A program made the position numbers and the translations under genes. This document shows positions 34,973 through 43,290 of a stretch of 64,000 nt of DNA, piece after piece. Every line of letters begins with the position of its first letter. Positions within the stretch are counted from its first letter, which is position 1. The stretch is from Candidatus Methylobacter oryzae (lineage in GTDB: Bacteria; Pseudomonadota; Gammaproteobacteria; Methylococcales; Methylomonadaceae), in assembly GCF_003994235.2 (NCBI RefSeq), contig NZ_RYFG02000026.1:55458-119457 (forward strand). The letters run 5' to 3'. Under the pieces are notes generated by a model that ran no database searches, was not told the origin of the DNA, and saw only the letters and a list, made by a program, of their open reading frames with translations.

Positions 34973-36184
34973 TCATCGGTAAGCGGCTGCCGGCTCGGGA
35001 GGCTTACAATTCGGCTCTATCGGCTCGTTTTTTTGAAGCAAATTATCGCTGATAATTGCTTGAGCCTTGGCTTCCGCGTCGGCCAGTTCATCGACAAAAA
35101 TGTCCGTTCCATATTCCTGGCTCGAAACCGCGGCAAGCGAAGCAGCCAGGGGGTGTTCCGACTCCTTGACGTAGATCGAGGTGGTGGTGGAAAGTCCCGG
35201 GCGAATCGGGTTTTTCAGTATCTCGTCTTTCCGCAATGCGATGCGCACCGGAACACGCTCCACGATATGAATGAAATTTCCCGATGCATTATCCGGCGGC
35301 AGTAGAGCAAAAACACTGCCGGTACCCGGCACCAAACCTTCCACCGCACCATGATAGACAATGTCCTTTCCGTACAGATCGACGCTAATCTCCGCCGGTT
35401 GGCCGGGGCGTATTTGCGCTATCTCGGTCTCCCGTAGATTCGCCTCCACCCACAGATGGTCCAGCGGAACAAGCGTCATTAGCGGGTCGCCGGGTTGAAC
35501 CCGGTTTCCGACCTGAACCTTGCGCATCGACACATAGCCTGAAACGGGAGCATGGATTTGCTGCCGCGAATAGTCGAGATAGGCGGCGATGAATTTATGC
35601 TTGGCCGCTTCCACGTCGGGGTGCAGGACTCTGTCGGTACCGCCCACTTTCGCTTCTACGGATTTAAGCTCCGCCTCGGCCTCGCGCATCTCGGCTTCGA
35701 GCGCCGTCATCTGGTCTTCGGCATTTTGCATGGCCTGTTCGGATACGGAACCGTTCGGCAACGCCTGCCGCAGTCGCAGCACATCGTGGCGCACCTTGGC
35801 TAAGCGGGCCGAATGAGCCAGCAGTTTTTGACACATTTGCCGGCGCGTCGCAAAAACAGCCCCGATCTCGCGGACTACCTGGCCCAGCTCGCCCCGCCTT
35901 TGGCCCAAAGCGGTCTGTGCGCGATGTTCATCGAGACGAACCAGCAGGTCGCCCTTGTTCACGTATTGGCTTTCCTCAGCCATGACCTGCGTAACGATAC
36001 CTGTCGCATCGGCCTCCACCGGAATGAGATTGCCGGTAATGAACGCATTACGGCTTACAACCCGGAAACGGCAGTAGTGCCACCAATAACCGGCATAAAT
36101 CAAAGCGCCTGCAACCAGCGCTAGCGCAACCAACAACAGGTAACGGTTGCGGCGGATGCGAATATTCTTGGGATGAGTTTTCAT
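34973..36184 (-). CDS. HlyD/EmrA-type membrane fusion protein
   Basis: A 403-residue periplasmic adaptor with one N-terminal membrane span (RYLLLVALALVAGALIYAGY). The lipoyl half-motifs surround a long coiled hairpin (residues ~90-190), and the beta-barrel part includes GNRVQPGDPLMTLVPLDHLWVEA. It links the MFS pump (38447-40042) to the NodT-type outer membrane channel (36279-37823). It is the last gene of the efflux operon and converges on nsrR. Confidence 0.92.
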   Translation of the reverse strand: MKTHPKNIRIRRNRYLLLVALALVAGALIYAGYWWHYCRFRVVSRNAFITGNLIPVEADATGIVTQVMAEESQYVNKGDLLVRLDEHRAQTALGQRRGELGQVVREIGAVFATRRQMCQKLLAHSARLAKVRHDVLRLRQALPNGSVSEQAMQNAEDQMTALEAEMREAEAELKSVEAKVGGTDRVLHPDVEAAKHKFIAAYLDYSRQQIHAPVSGYVSMRKVQVGNRVQPGDPLMTLVPLDHLWVEANLRETEIAQIRPGQPAEISVDLYGKDIVYHGAVEGLVPGTGSVFALLPPDNASGNFIHIVERVPVRIALRKDEILKNPIRPGLSTTTSIYVKESEHPLAASLAAVSSQEYGTDIFVDELADAEAKAQAIISDNLLQKNEPIEPNCKPPEPAAAYR

Positions 36185-36278
36185 AAGTGTTTATATCGTC
36201 GATACCTTGTTTTATTTATGCATACGTTTTCAGTTTTTTCGTTTGCTGTTTGCGTTGGGGAACCGCCCAAGACTTCGC

Positions 36279-37823
36279 TTAAATCTCCCACGGCAACCAA
36301 CGGAACTGTTTGGGTTCGGGATTCTGCCCGCTCGTCTTAAGATCGTTCACATACCCGCCGCCTAACGCTTCCACCAAATCGACGACGGCAACCCGCCGAT
36401 CCGCTTCCAGCGTCTTCGAGACGTATTCCTGATCCAGCAGCGCATGCTCCCGTACCAGCAACGCCCTACGGTCATCCAGGCCGCTGCGATAACGCCGATC
36501 AACGAGTCCCAGGTTTTCGTGTTGCGCAGACAGCAGGCGGCCGTGCGCTTCAAGGATCGCTTGCGTCTCCCGCCAACGGCTCAGGCTATCGGCCACCTCC
36601 TGCACGGCATGCAGCAAGGTGTCGTTGTAAAGCTCCACTGCGCCGTCGTACTCCGCCCGTTGCGCCGAGAGCTCGCCGCGCAAACGCCCGCCCTCGAACC
36701 ACGGGAGCCGCAGGCCGGGTGCGATCCCGTAGGAAAAACTGGAACCTGAAAACAGCAGGTTAGCCAGGGAACTTGCGCCCTTCGTCAACCTGAGGGCATT
36801 CACGCCGGCAAACGCGGTCAGGTCGATGGTAGGCAGGAAGCCGGCTTTAGCTACCTTGACCCGTTGCGCCGCCGCTTCGGCCCGGTAGAGGGCCGCGGCG
36901 AGATCCGGCCGATGACGAAGCAACTCCAACGGAAGTTTCTCAGGCAAACGCATCTGTTCCGGGTTAATTGTTGTGCCGGCAAACAGATTTTGCGTTGACT
37001 CGGGGCCTTTACCGATCAGCCGGGCCAGCAGGTTCCGCTGCATATCCAGCTGGTCCCGGATACCCGCTTCGCGCTTGTTTGCCTGCTCCAAATCGATAGC
37101 CGCCTGCTTCACCGGATCGGCGGAATCCAGCCCCGACTTCAACCGGGTCTTGTCCATATCGAGCAAGCCGCGCCGCAACTCAACCATGGTATGAGCCAGG
37201 TCGAGCTGCTGCCGTAGCGCAAATCCACGTATATAGGACCGTGCAATTGCGGCAGTCAGTTGAAGCAGGACTTCGGCCTGTTCCGCCTCCTCGGCGGCCG
37301 CCTCGCCCATTGCCGCTTCCAGCGCGGCGCGATTTTTTCCCCAGAAATCGAATTCGTAGCGGAAGTTGAACGGATTAATCCTGCCGAAGACGATGTTTGC
37401 TCCCGCCGCCTCCGCACGGTTGAGCACGGCAAAAACACCATGCTCTGAAATACGGGTATTCTCGAATTCCGCCTCGGCATCAAGGAACGGCAGCAACCTG
37501 GCGCCTTCCACGCGGATCAGGGCTTGCGCTTGACGTAGCCGGGCGGCAGCGACCTTAAGGCCGATGTTGTCCTTTAGCCCGGCATCCATCAGGCCGTTGA
37601 GTTCAGAATTGCCGAATTCCCGCCACCAGCCTTCATGAGGCCAATGTCCGGCAAGAGCATGCGGATCGCTATCAGCCCGCGCGTACTCCATGGCTGGGGT
37701 TTTCCGGAACTCGGCGGGCTTATCTCCCGGCGGTATCCAGGCGCAACCGGACGTCAACAAGAGCATAAACACGACATAGAAGCTAAAAAGCAGCAATCGA
37801 TATAACTTAATTCGATGAGTCAT
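36279..37823 (-). CDS. NodT-family outer membrane efflux lipoprotein
   Basis: A 514-residue TolC-like outer membrane channel. The lipobox LLTSGCAW near residue 24 marks it as a lipoprotein. The two repeated efflux-protein halves are seen, with LELLRHRPDLAAALYRAEAAAQRVKVAKAG between them, a NodT hallmark. The start at 37823 follows GAGGA at 5 bp; the upstream in-frame ATGs lack one. The next gene upstream is the hemerythrin, 60 bp away. Confidence 0.92.
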   Translation of the reverse strand: MTHRIKLYRLLLFSFYVVFMLLLTSGCAWIPPGDKPAEFRKTPAMEYARADSDPHALAGHWPHEGWWREFGNSELNGLMDAGLKDNIGLKVAAARLRQAQALIRVEGARLLPFLDAEAEFENTRISEHGVFAVLNRAEAAGANIVFGRINPFNFRYEFDFWGKNRAALEAAMGEAAAEEAEQAEVLLQLTAAIARSYIRGFALRQQLDLAHTMVELRRGLLDMDKTRLKSGLDSADPVKQAAIDLEQANKREAGIRDQLDMQRNLLARLIGKGPESTQNLFAGTTINPEQMRLPEKLPLELLRHRPDLAAALYRAEAAAQRVKVAKAGFLPTIDLTAFAGVNALRLTKGASSLANLLFSGSSFSYGIAPGLRLPWFEGGRLRGELSAQRAEYDGAVELYNDTLLHAVQEVADSLSRWRETQAILEAHGRLLSAQHENLGLVDRRYRSGLDDRRALLVREHALLDQEYVSKTLEADRRVAVVDLVEALGGGYVNDLKTSGQNPEPKQFRWLPWEI

Positions 37824-37883
37824 ACTGTCCTCATTTTGGTCATTGCGCATGGCGTGAAGGCGGTTTATTTTCAACGAGTGTTG

Positions 37884-38300
37884 TCAGACACGCTCAGCCA
37901 AGGGATAGAGGCTTCTATTTTCACGTTGGATGCGCTGATGCAGGTTCTTGAAAATATTGTTGGCCTCTTCTTTAAACCCCTCAGGATTTGCGGACACTTT
38001 GGACTCAATATTCCAGTTGCGGGCAAACTCCATGTAAGCGGCCGCAATATCTCCCATTTCGGCTTGATAAACCTGCCCAATTTGGGCTATATCATGATCT
38101 CCCGAGTCCAACAATCTCGGATAGAGCGTGCGATCTTCCGCCGCCAAGTGCAGTTTGATCGTCGAACTTATCGAAACAATCTTCCTGGCAATCACGTCGG
38201 CATTTTGCATAACGCCGGCTTGGATTAACTTTCTGAGTTCTGTTACCTCTGTAAGGATTGCAACATGGTCTTGCTTAAATCTATCGATGTTCATAAACAT
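37884..38300 (-). CDS. Hemerythrin-domain protein (HHE)
   Basis: A 138-residue four-helix di-iron protein. Iron-ligand motifs visible are FKQDHVAIL, KLHLAAEDRTLYPRL and RENRSLYPLAE. Such proteins bind O2, sense redox state, or repair or handle NO-damaged iron. It is embedded between the MFS pump and the NodT channel genes, an unusual place. It has no transmembrane part, so it should be cytoplasmic. Function in the operon is unknown; a link to the NsrR region close by is possible. Confidence 0.87.
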   Translation of the reverse strand: MFMNIDRFKQDHVAILTEVTELRKLIQAGVMQNADVIARKIVSISSTIKLHLAAEDRTLYPRLLDSGDHDIAQIGQVYQAEMGDIAAAYMEFARNWNIESKVSANPEGFKEEANNIFKNLHQRIQRENRSLYPLAERV

Positions 38301-38446
38301 GTTCCTTTATAAAAGTGATGGCAATTCAATCCGGGTCTCAATCGGTGCGAAGCCGTAAAATAAATTTCAGTCCCCCGTTGCAACATAAGCATCCACGTAA
38401 CTTTTTCATCATAAATACAATCAGTTATAAGTCGCTCTAACGCAAA

Positions 38447-40042
38447 TCATATTTCCTCCACTATCTCTTCCGCCTGAAGATCCGCCAGTTCTTCCTTAAC
38501 GGTTGGATGAAGCGGTTGATAGGTGGGGTAAGCCAGCCACACCAGGCCGGCCAATCCGAGGAACAGGTAGCTTGTCAGCATGAAGGCGTCGTTTAATGCC
38601 AGCAGGGTTGCATGTTGTTTGATGACGGCCAGGAGCTTGCCGTTGACCATCGCTGTATCAAGCCCTGCGCTCTCTAATTTCGATGAAAACCCTTGCAGCG
38701 CATCGAGGGAAGCAAAGCGCCGCCCCCCGAAATGATCGGCAAGATGAAGCCGATGGACGGGGGCTTGCCGAAACAGCACGACACCTTGCAAGGTGATGCC
38801 GATTGCGCCGGCGACAACCCGCAAAAATCCGGCTTCTTCGGCCGCGCGTATTTCTTTAATGCCATGCAGTCCGTGCAGGGTCAGCTTGGTCAGCGGCATG
38901 AAAAACGAACCCAGAAAACAGCCGAGCAGTAACATGGGCCAAGCAATCCGGTCGAATGAACCGGGCTCGTCGAACAGGCCTATCCAATAAAAGGTAAACG
39001 AGAATCCCAGCAGATTGATGCAGGCCAGCAGGCGGGCATCCAGGTTTTTGAGCAGTTTGTGCATCGCCACGGTCACCGGCACCGCAAGCAGGATCATCGG
39101 CAGATAAGCCATGCCGGCCAGGAATGAAGAATAGCCCAGCAATACTTGCAGTTGGACGATGAACACTGAAAGCAGCCCCTGGATCGACAGGAATCCGGTA
39201 AACAGGCAAATCACGCCTATAGCAAAATTCCGGTGGGCGAAAAGATGCAGGTTGAATACCGGATGGGGTTCGTCAAGCTCCCAGATAATAAAACAGGGCA
39301 AGGCTACGATCAGAACGATCAGCATGAAGACCAGGAACGGCGAATCCAGCCAGTCGAAATCATTGCCCTGGTTCAGGATGGTCTGCGCGCTGCCGAGAAT
39401 CAAAACCAGCAGCACGAAACCGACCTCGTCGAAACGCGTGTAGCTGGGCTCGAATCCCCGCCCGGCAAGCAATGAACCGATAACCGCCGCGATGACCAGG
39501 GCAAGAGGAATATTCAGGTAAAACAGGTAGCGCCAGCCCAGTTCGTCGGCAATCGCGCCGCCTATCGGAAAGCTGATCGTAAAAGGCATCAGCGTGACCA
39601 AGCCCCATATCCCCAAACCCAACAATTTCAGCCGATCCGGATATTCTTTCAACAACAGGGCCTGTCCTGTATACAGCGTAATGCCGCCTGAAAGGCCGAG
39701 CAGGATGCGCCCCGGAACAAACAGCTCCAGGCTTTGGCTGATCGCGCACAGATAAGAAGCAAAGGCATACACGACAAATGCCGCGCTAAACAAACGATAC
39801 CCTCCTATGATGCCGGATAACCAACGCGCGACAGGAAAAGCCAGCCCCAGCGCAATGATGAAATAGGTCTGGCCCCAAGTGGTAAAGCTCGGCAACACGC
39901 CGCCCAGGTCGCCGGCAACATGCGGCAGCAACGCAATATAAGAGCCGACATTGAACAGCACGATCATATGTCCCAGGCTCAGCGCTGCATTAAACAGGAT
40001 GAAGCGCCAACCGCGCAGGCGTTTAGCATAGACGACGGTCAT
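38447..40042 (-). CDS. MFS efflux transporter, DHA2 (EmrB) family
   Basis: A 531-residue inner membrane pump with about 14 spans. FVPGRILLGLSGG (near residue 110) and SFPIGGAIADELGWRYLFYLNIP (near 160, motif C and the following loop) are typical of EmrB-like drug exporters. It works with the adaptor and the outer membrane channel encoded downstream. Its ATG overlaps the stop of the lipoprotein gene by 4 bp. The exported compound is unknown. Confidence 0.92.
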   Translation of the reverse strand: MTVVYAKRLRGWRFILFNAALSLGHMIVLFNVGSYIALLPHVAGDLGGVLPSFTTWGQTYFIIALGLAFPVARWLSGIIGGYRLFSAAFVVYAFASYLCAISQSLELFVPGRILLGLSGGITLYTGQALLLKEYPDRLKLLGLGIWGLVTLMPFTISFPIGGAIADELGWRYLFYLNIPLALVIAAVIGSLLAGRGFEPSYTRFDEVGFVLLVLILGSAQTILNQGNDFDWLDSPFLVFMLIVLIVALPCFIIWELDEPHPVFNLHLFAHRNFAIGVICLFTGFLSIQGLLSVFIVQLQVLLGYSSFLAGMAYLPMILLAVPVTVAMHKLLKNLDARLLACINLLGFSFTFYWIGLFDEPGSFDRIAWPMLLLGCFLGSFFMPLTKLTLHGLHGIKEIRAAEEAGFLRVVAGAIGITLQGVVLFRQAPVHRLHLADHFGGRRFASLDALQGFSSKLESAGLDTAMVNGKLLAVIKQHATLLALNDAFMLTSYLFLGLAGLVWLAYPTYQPLHPTVKEELADLQAEEIVEEI

Positions 40043-40923
40043 ATATCCTCCGGCTCAGCAAGCTGAATATTTACATTCAGCGGCAGTCCAAGCTCGTTGA
40101 GATTCCGATTGATCAGTTGCGCGCCCATCCGGGTCACGAGCTGTTTGAATTTTTCGGCGTCATGAGCGAGCAAGGTTTGCGGAGAATCTTCAACAGAATA
40201 AGTGCTCTCGGTGACTCTCCCGATGACTTGCCGGGTATCGGGATCGATCAGCTTGACCAGTACCCGCAACGAGCTTTGCACGTTAAAAATCCTATAGTTG
40301 CCGATAGCCACTTCCAACACGGCATCGACGGGTTCCAGGCCGGGTTGGCGATAATCAACGGGCGACAGTTCCTGCTTGTACCACTGTACAATGGCGTGAT
40401 TCCAATTATCGGGATTTGCGTTACGGTCTTTTTGCGCGACAGGCAGAGGACAATAATGCCCGCTCATAATTGCTTTGACCTGTTTTGCATTCAATTGCGA
40501 AACGGCTTTCTGCGCCAGCACCAGCGAGGGCGACCAGTTGTCCTTGAGTGAGGCGACAGGTTCCAGGCGCGTTGGATCCGACGTCGAACGGAGATCCACC
40601 ACGGGCATAGTATCTTCCTTGCTAACTAAACCGGCGATTAATACTCCACCTGGGCTTCTATAGACTGTTTTCTCCACTATCATGTCTGACGACAGAATTT
40701 GAAACACAAACTGATTGTAAACAGGATACCGGGCTTCAATCGGGTCCGGAATTACTTCAAGAGGAGGAGGTTCCACGGGCACCACCAAAAGCGAGCGAAT
40801 TTCGTGCAGCTTAGCGGTTGACGGGTTAATCGGTTCAGCCAGACAGCCGGCCAATGCCAAAACCACTACCGACAGCACACCGCAGTTTATTAAATTAGGC
40901 AAGGATCGCTGAATAGGAAACAT
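40039..40923 (-). CDS. Lipoprotein of unknown function, first gene of the efflux operon
   Basis: A 294-residue lipoprotein: signal peptide with lipobox LALAGC near residue 27, then a mature domain that I do not recognise. One segment, LRVLVKLIDPDTRQVIGRVTES, resembles curli-type or GNA1162-like lipoproteins that handle envelope assembly. It overlaps the MFS gene by 4 bp, so it belongs to the pump operon. It might be an accessory subunit, but nothing in the sequence proves this. Confidence 0.75.
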   Translation of the reverse strand: MFPIQRSLPNLINCGVLSVVVLALAGCLAEPINPSTAKLHEIRSLLVVPVEPPPLEVIPDPIEARYPVYNQFVFQILSSDMIVEKTVYRSPGGVLIAGLVSKEDTMPVVDLRSTSDPTRLEPVASLKDNWSPSLVLAQKAVSQLNAKQVKAIMSGHYCPLPVAQKDRNANPDNWNHAIVQWYKQELSPVDYRQPGLEPVDAVLEVAIGNYRIFNVQSSLRVLVKLIDPDTRQVIGRVTESTYSVEDSPQTLLAHDAEKFKQLVTRMGAQLINRNLNELGLPLNVNIQLAEPEDI

Positions 40924-41071
40924 GTTTTCTCCAAACGGGTTAAAGGAATCATTTGCCTACAGCCGCTTTTTCAGGCGACCGGTTTTGGTGCAGTTACTAT
41001 AGAAATTTATCGGTGTATTAGACAAACGATATTTATTGGACATTAATATCGATATGTCCGATATTAAGGCT

Positions 41072-41929
41072 ATGGATATAGATCAGATCAGAACTTTTTT
41101 GAGCGTAGTCGCCAACGGCAGCTTTCTGGAAGCGGCAAGCAGGCTGTATGTCACCCAATCGACAGTGAGCACCCGTATACAGCGGCTGGAATCCTATCTT
41201 GGCGTGACCCTGTTTGTGCGCAATCGCTCCGGCGCCGCGTTAACGCTTTCAGGACATCGTTTCTTACGCCATGCCAAATCCCTGTTATTGACATTGGAAC
41301 AGGCGCGGCATGACATTGGCTTGCCCAGCCGTTTTCGCGCGAGCATTACAGTGGGGACACGAATTGCTTTATGGGAAGAACTGCTACCGCGATGGGTGGG
41401 CACCATGCGAAAGCAGGCTCCGAATATTTCCATTCGCAGCGAAATCGGCTTTGAAGAGGATTTAATGCGATCCTTGATCGAAGGCAGGATGGACGTGGGC
41501 ATCATGTATACACCTCAACATAGCCCCGGCCTCCAGATTGAACATTTATTCGATGAAACGCTGGCACTATTTACCACCGATCCCGATAAACCCTGGCCGA
41601 ATGACGATTATATTTACGTGGATTGGGGGCCGGCGTTTTATGCGTTGCACAGTAGCAGTTACCCCGACCTGGAAAGCCCTCCCCAAACGGTGAATGTCGG
41701 TTGGCTGGGGGTGCAGCTAATCCTCTGCAACGGCGGCTCATGCTTTCTGCCTATGCGCATGACTGAACCTTTAGTCAAAGCCGGAAAATTGTTTCATGTT
41801 CCCGGCAGCCCGCAATTTAGATTGCCCACGTATATGGTTTTTCCGCGCGATAGCGATTCCATTGTGTTGCCTCAGGTGCTGGATAGCTTACGCGTATTGG
41901 CCGAACAGCAAAAAGCCGTGTCTGCATAG
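41072..41929 (+). CDS. LysR-family regulator, divergent from the efflux operon
   Basis: A 285-residue regulator beginning MDIDQIRTFLSVVANGSFLE, the canonical LysR start, though a longer form from 41054 is possible. The effector domain follows from about residue 90 (ITVGTRIALWEELLPRW). It is divergent from the lipoprotein-MFS operon with a 148-bp intergenic region, the classic layout for a LysR regulator of the neighbouring operon. A partial inverted repeat GGACAT...ATGTCC at 41038-41059 is a candidate operator. Confidence 0.9.
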   Translation: MDIDQIRTFLSVVANGSFLEAASRLYVTQSTVSTRIQRLESYLGVTLFVRNRSGAALTLSGHRFLRHAKSLLLTLEQARHDIGLPSRFRASITVGTRIALWEELLPRWVGTMRKQAPNISIRSEIGFEEDLMRSLIEGRMDVGIMYTPQHSPGLQIEHLFDETLALFTTDPDKPWPNDDYIYVDWGPAFYALHSSSYPDLESPPQTVNVGWLGVQLILCNGGSCFLPMRMTEPLVKAGKLFHVPGSPQFRLPTYMVFPRDSDSIVLPQVLDSLRVLAEQQKAVSA

Positions 41930-42066
41930 ACTGGAAAATATCCGCTTAATTAGCTTCTGCCAATCAGGTGGCGTGCGGCTGTTATTAACTTAATATGAAT
42001 CTGGAGTCGCTATGGGGTAAAGGAATGAAATGCCGAATTTAATGCGCGAGCACTATATTATCCCTG

Positions 42067-42510
42067 TCAATATTGCGTTCTTAAAGTGAACGTCACCGGA
42101 CCGTTATTGACCAGCGAAACCTGCATGTCGGCGCCGAACTCGCCGAATGCAACATTAGAATACGTTTGCTTTGCCAACTGCTGCAAATAATCGAATAGTT
42201 CCCTGCCTTTTTCCGGCGGCGCAGCGGAAATAAAACTGGGCCGATTGCCTTTTTGGGTATCCGCAGCCAATGTAAATTGCGGCACCAGCAACAAACCGCC
42301 GTTAATGTCCCTCAAACTCAGGTTCATGCGATCATCGCTATCGGCAAAAATCCGGTAATTGAGGATACGCTCCAGCAAACGCTGGGCGTCTTTTTCGGTA
42401 TCGGCCCTTTCCACTGCGACCAGCGCCATAATGCCGGTATCGATTTTGCCGATGTCCTTATTATTGACGGTAACTTTAGCAGACGTAACGCGTTGAATGA
42501 TAGTAATCAT
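42067..42510 (-). CDS. dtd: D-aminoacyl-tRNA deacylase
   Basis: A 147-residue enzyme that hydrolyses D-aminoacyl-tRNA to protect translation. It has the N-terminal IIQRVTSAKVTV and the two active-site motifs VPQFTLAADTQKG and NNGPVTF (Gly-cisPro, chiral proofreading). It is 7 bp from the cyclotransferase-like gene upstream, same strand, so the two are co-transcribed. Confidence 0.96.
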   Translation of the reverse strand: MITIIQRVTSAKVTVNNKDIGKIDTGIMALVAVERADTEKDAQRLLERILNYRIFADSDDRMNLSLRDINGGLLLVPQFTLAADTQKGNRPSFISAAPPEKGRELFDYLQQLAKQTYSNVAFGEFGADMQVSLVNNGPVTFTLRTQY

Positions 42511-42517
42511 AAAAGTA

Positions 42518-42916
42518 TTAAGGCTGAACAGGAAGGTATTGCGTAATCGGTTTCAGGCCTTCCGTGGAACGGTTGTAAATATAAACCCATGCGCTAACGA
42601 GGCGTCCGTCTTTAAGTAGCACGGATTGCTGACGGCGGCTGTACTCGTTGGGTTCGGGAAACTCGGGACCACATTCCTCATATTGGTCGAGCAGCGGCAG
42701 CACACTATCGGCTTGATGAAGCAAATAAACTTCGCCCTGCACTACATCACCGGGATTATCGGAAGGAACGGCGCCTGGGTAGTAATCGATTTTATAAAGT
42801 TTGCCACGATATGTTGCGTCACTTACGAATTCGGCATACCGAACCAAGAGACGATGCATTTCGCTGTTCGTATCGCGCCTGAGCGTTCCATAAACAAAAA
42901 TATAGTCGGAGTTCAT
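42518..42916 (-). CDS. Gamma-glutamylcyclotransferase-family protein
   Basis: A 132-residue protein with the family start IFVYGTLRRD, forming the substrate cavity, and a likely catalytic Glu in DQYEECGPEFPE. Family members cleave gamma-glutamyl amines or glutathione-type peptides, releasing 5-oxoproline; others are of unknown use. It is translationally close to dtd (7 bp). Confidence 0.85.
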   Translation of the reverse strand: MNSDYIFVYGTLRRDTNSEMHRLLVRYAEFVSDATYRGKLYKIDYYPGAVPSDNPGDVVQGEVYLLHQADSVLPLLDQYEECGPEFPEPNEYSRRQQSVLLKDGRLVSAWVYIYNRSTEGLKPITQYLPVQP

Positions 42917-43001
42917 GATGCGTGGTTTTCGCGAACCTGGAGTTTCTCGTCCGCATCCCTGATCTTGGAATAACAGCCGCCTGTTAAGAATACGGCCAGT
43001 T

Positions 43002-43136
43002 AGACCTTCCAGGTTTTACGACTGCCACGGATGGCGGCCGAGACTACTCCCGGCAATTCTCGGCATTTCCTCCATCCCTGGAGGTCAGAAGTGCTGGAGC
43101 CGCCGGGAGCGGCTCCAGTAAAAACCTGGAAGGTCT
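43002..43136. repeat. MITE-like element family M, long copy
   Basis: 135 bp with ends AGACCTTCCAGGTTTT and AAAACCTGGAAGGTCT, a perfect 16-bp inverted repeat. Inside are a strong hairpin (CTGGAGCCGC ... GCGGCTCCAG) and CTCCATCCCTGGAGG. The reverse complement aligns with the short copy at 33189-33269 except for about 55 extra bp. No gene is inside, so any transposition would need a transposase in trans. Confidence 0.82.
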
Positions 43137-43235
43137 GCCTATCGGCATGTGCCCGCCTAACGCCAGATCCAAGACTATCGAAATAGAGACTTGTAATAAC
43201 GACCAGCGCCGAAGCGTAGGGACAATGCAATCAGA

Positions 43236-43290
43236 TTTTTACCCACAGGGCATAAGTTTCGTTAGCGGACAAGCCGCTCAACTCAGCTTT
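43236..43290 (-). repeat. Palindromic repeat family P, copy 4 (at the PFK stop codon)
   Basis: It starts in the stop codon of the PFK gene (TAA then AGCTGAGTTGAGCGG) and extends 53 bp. The arms AGCGG and CCGCT are conserved, but this copy lacks two bases (GTTAGCGG for GTTTGAGCGG). The orientation is sense relative to the gene, as in copies 3 and 5. Confidence 0.8.
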
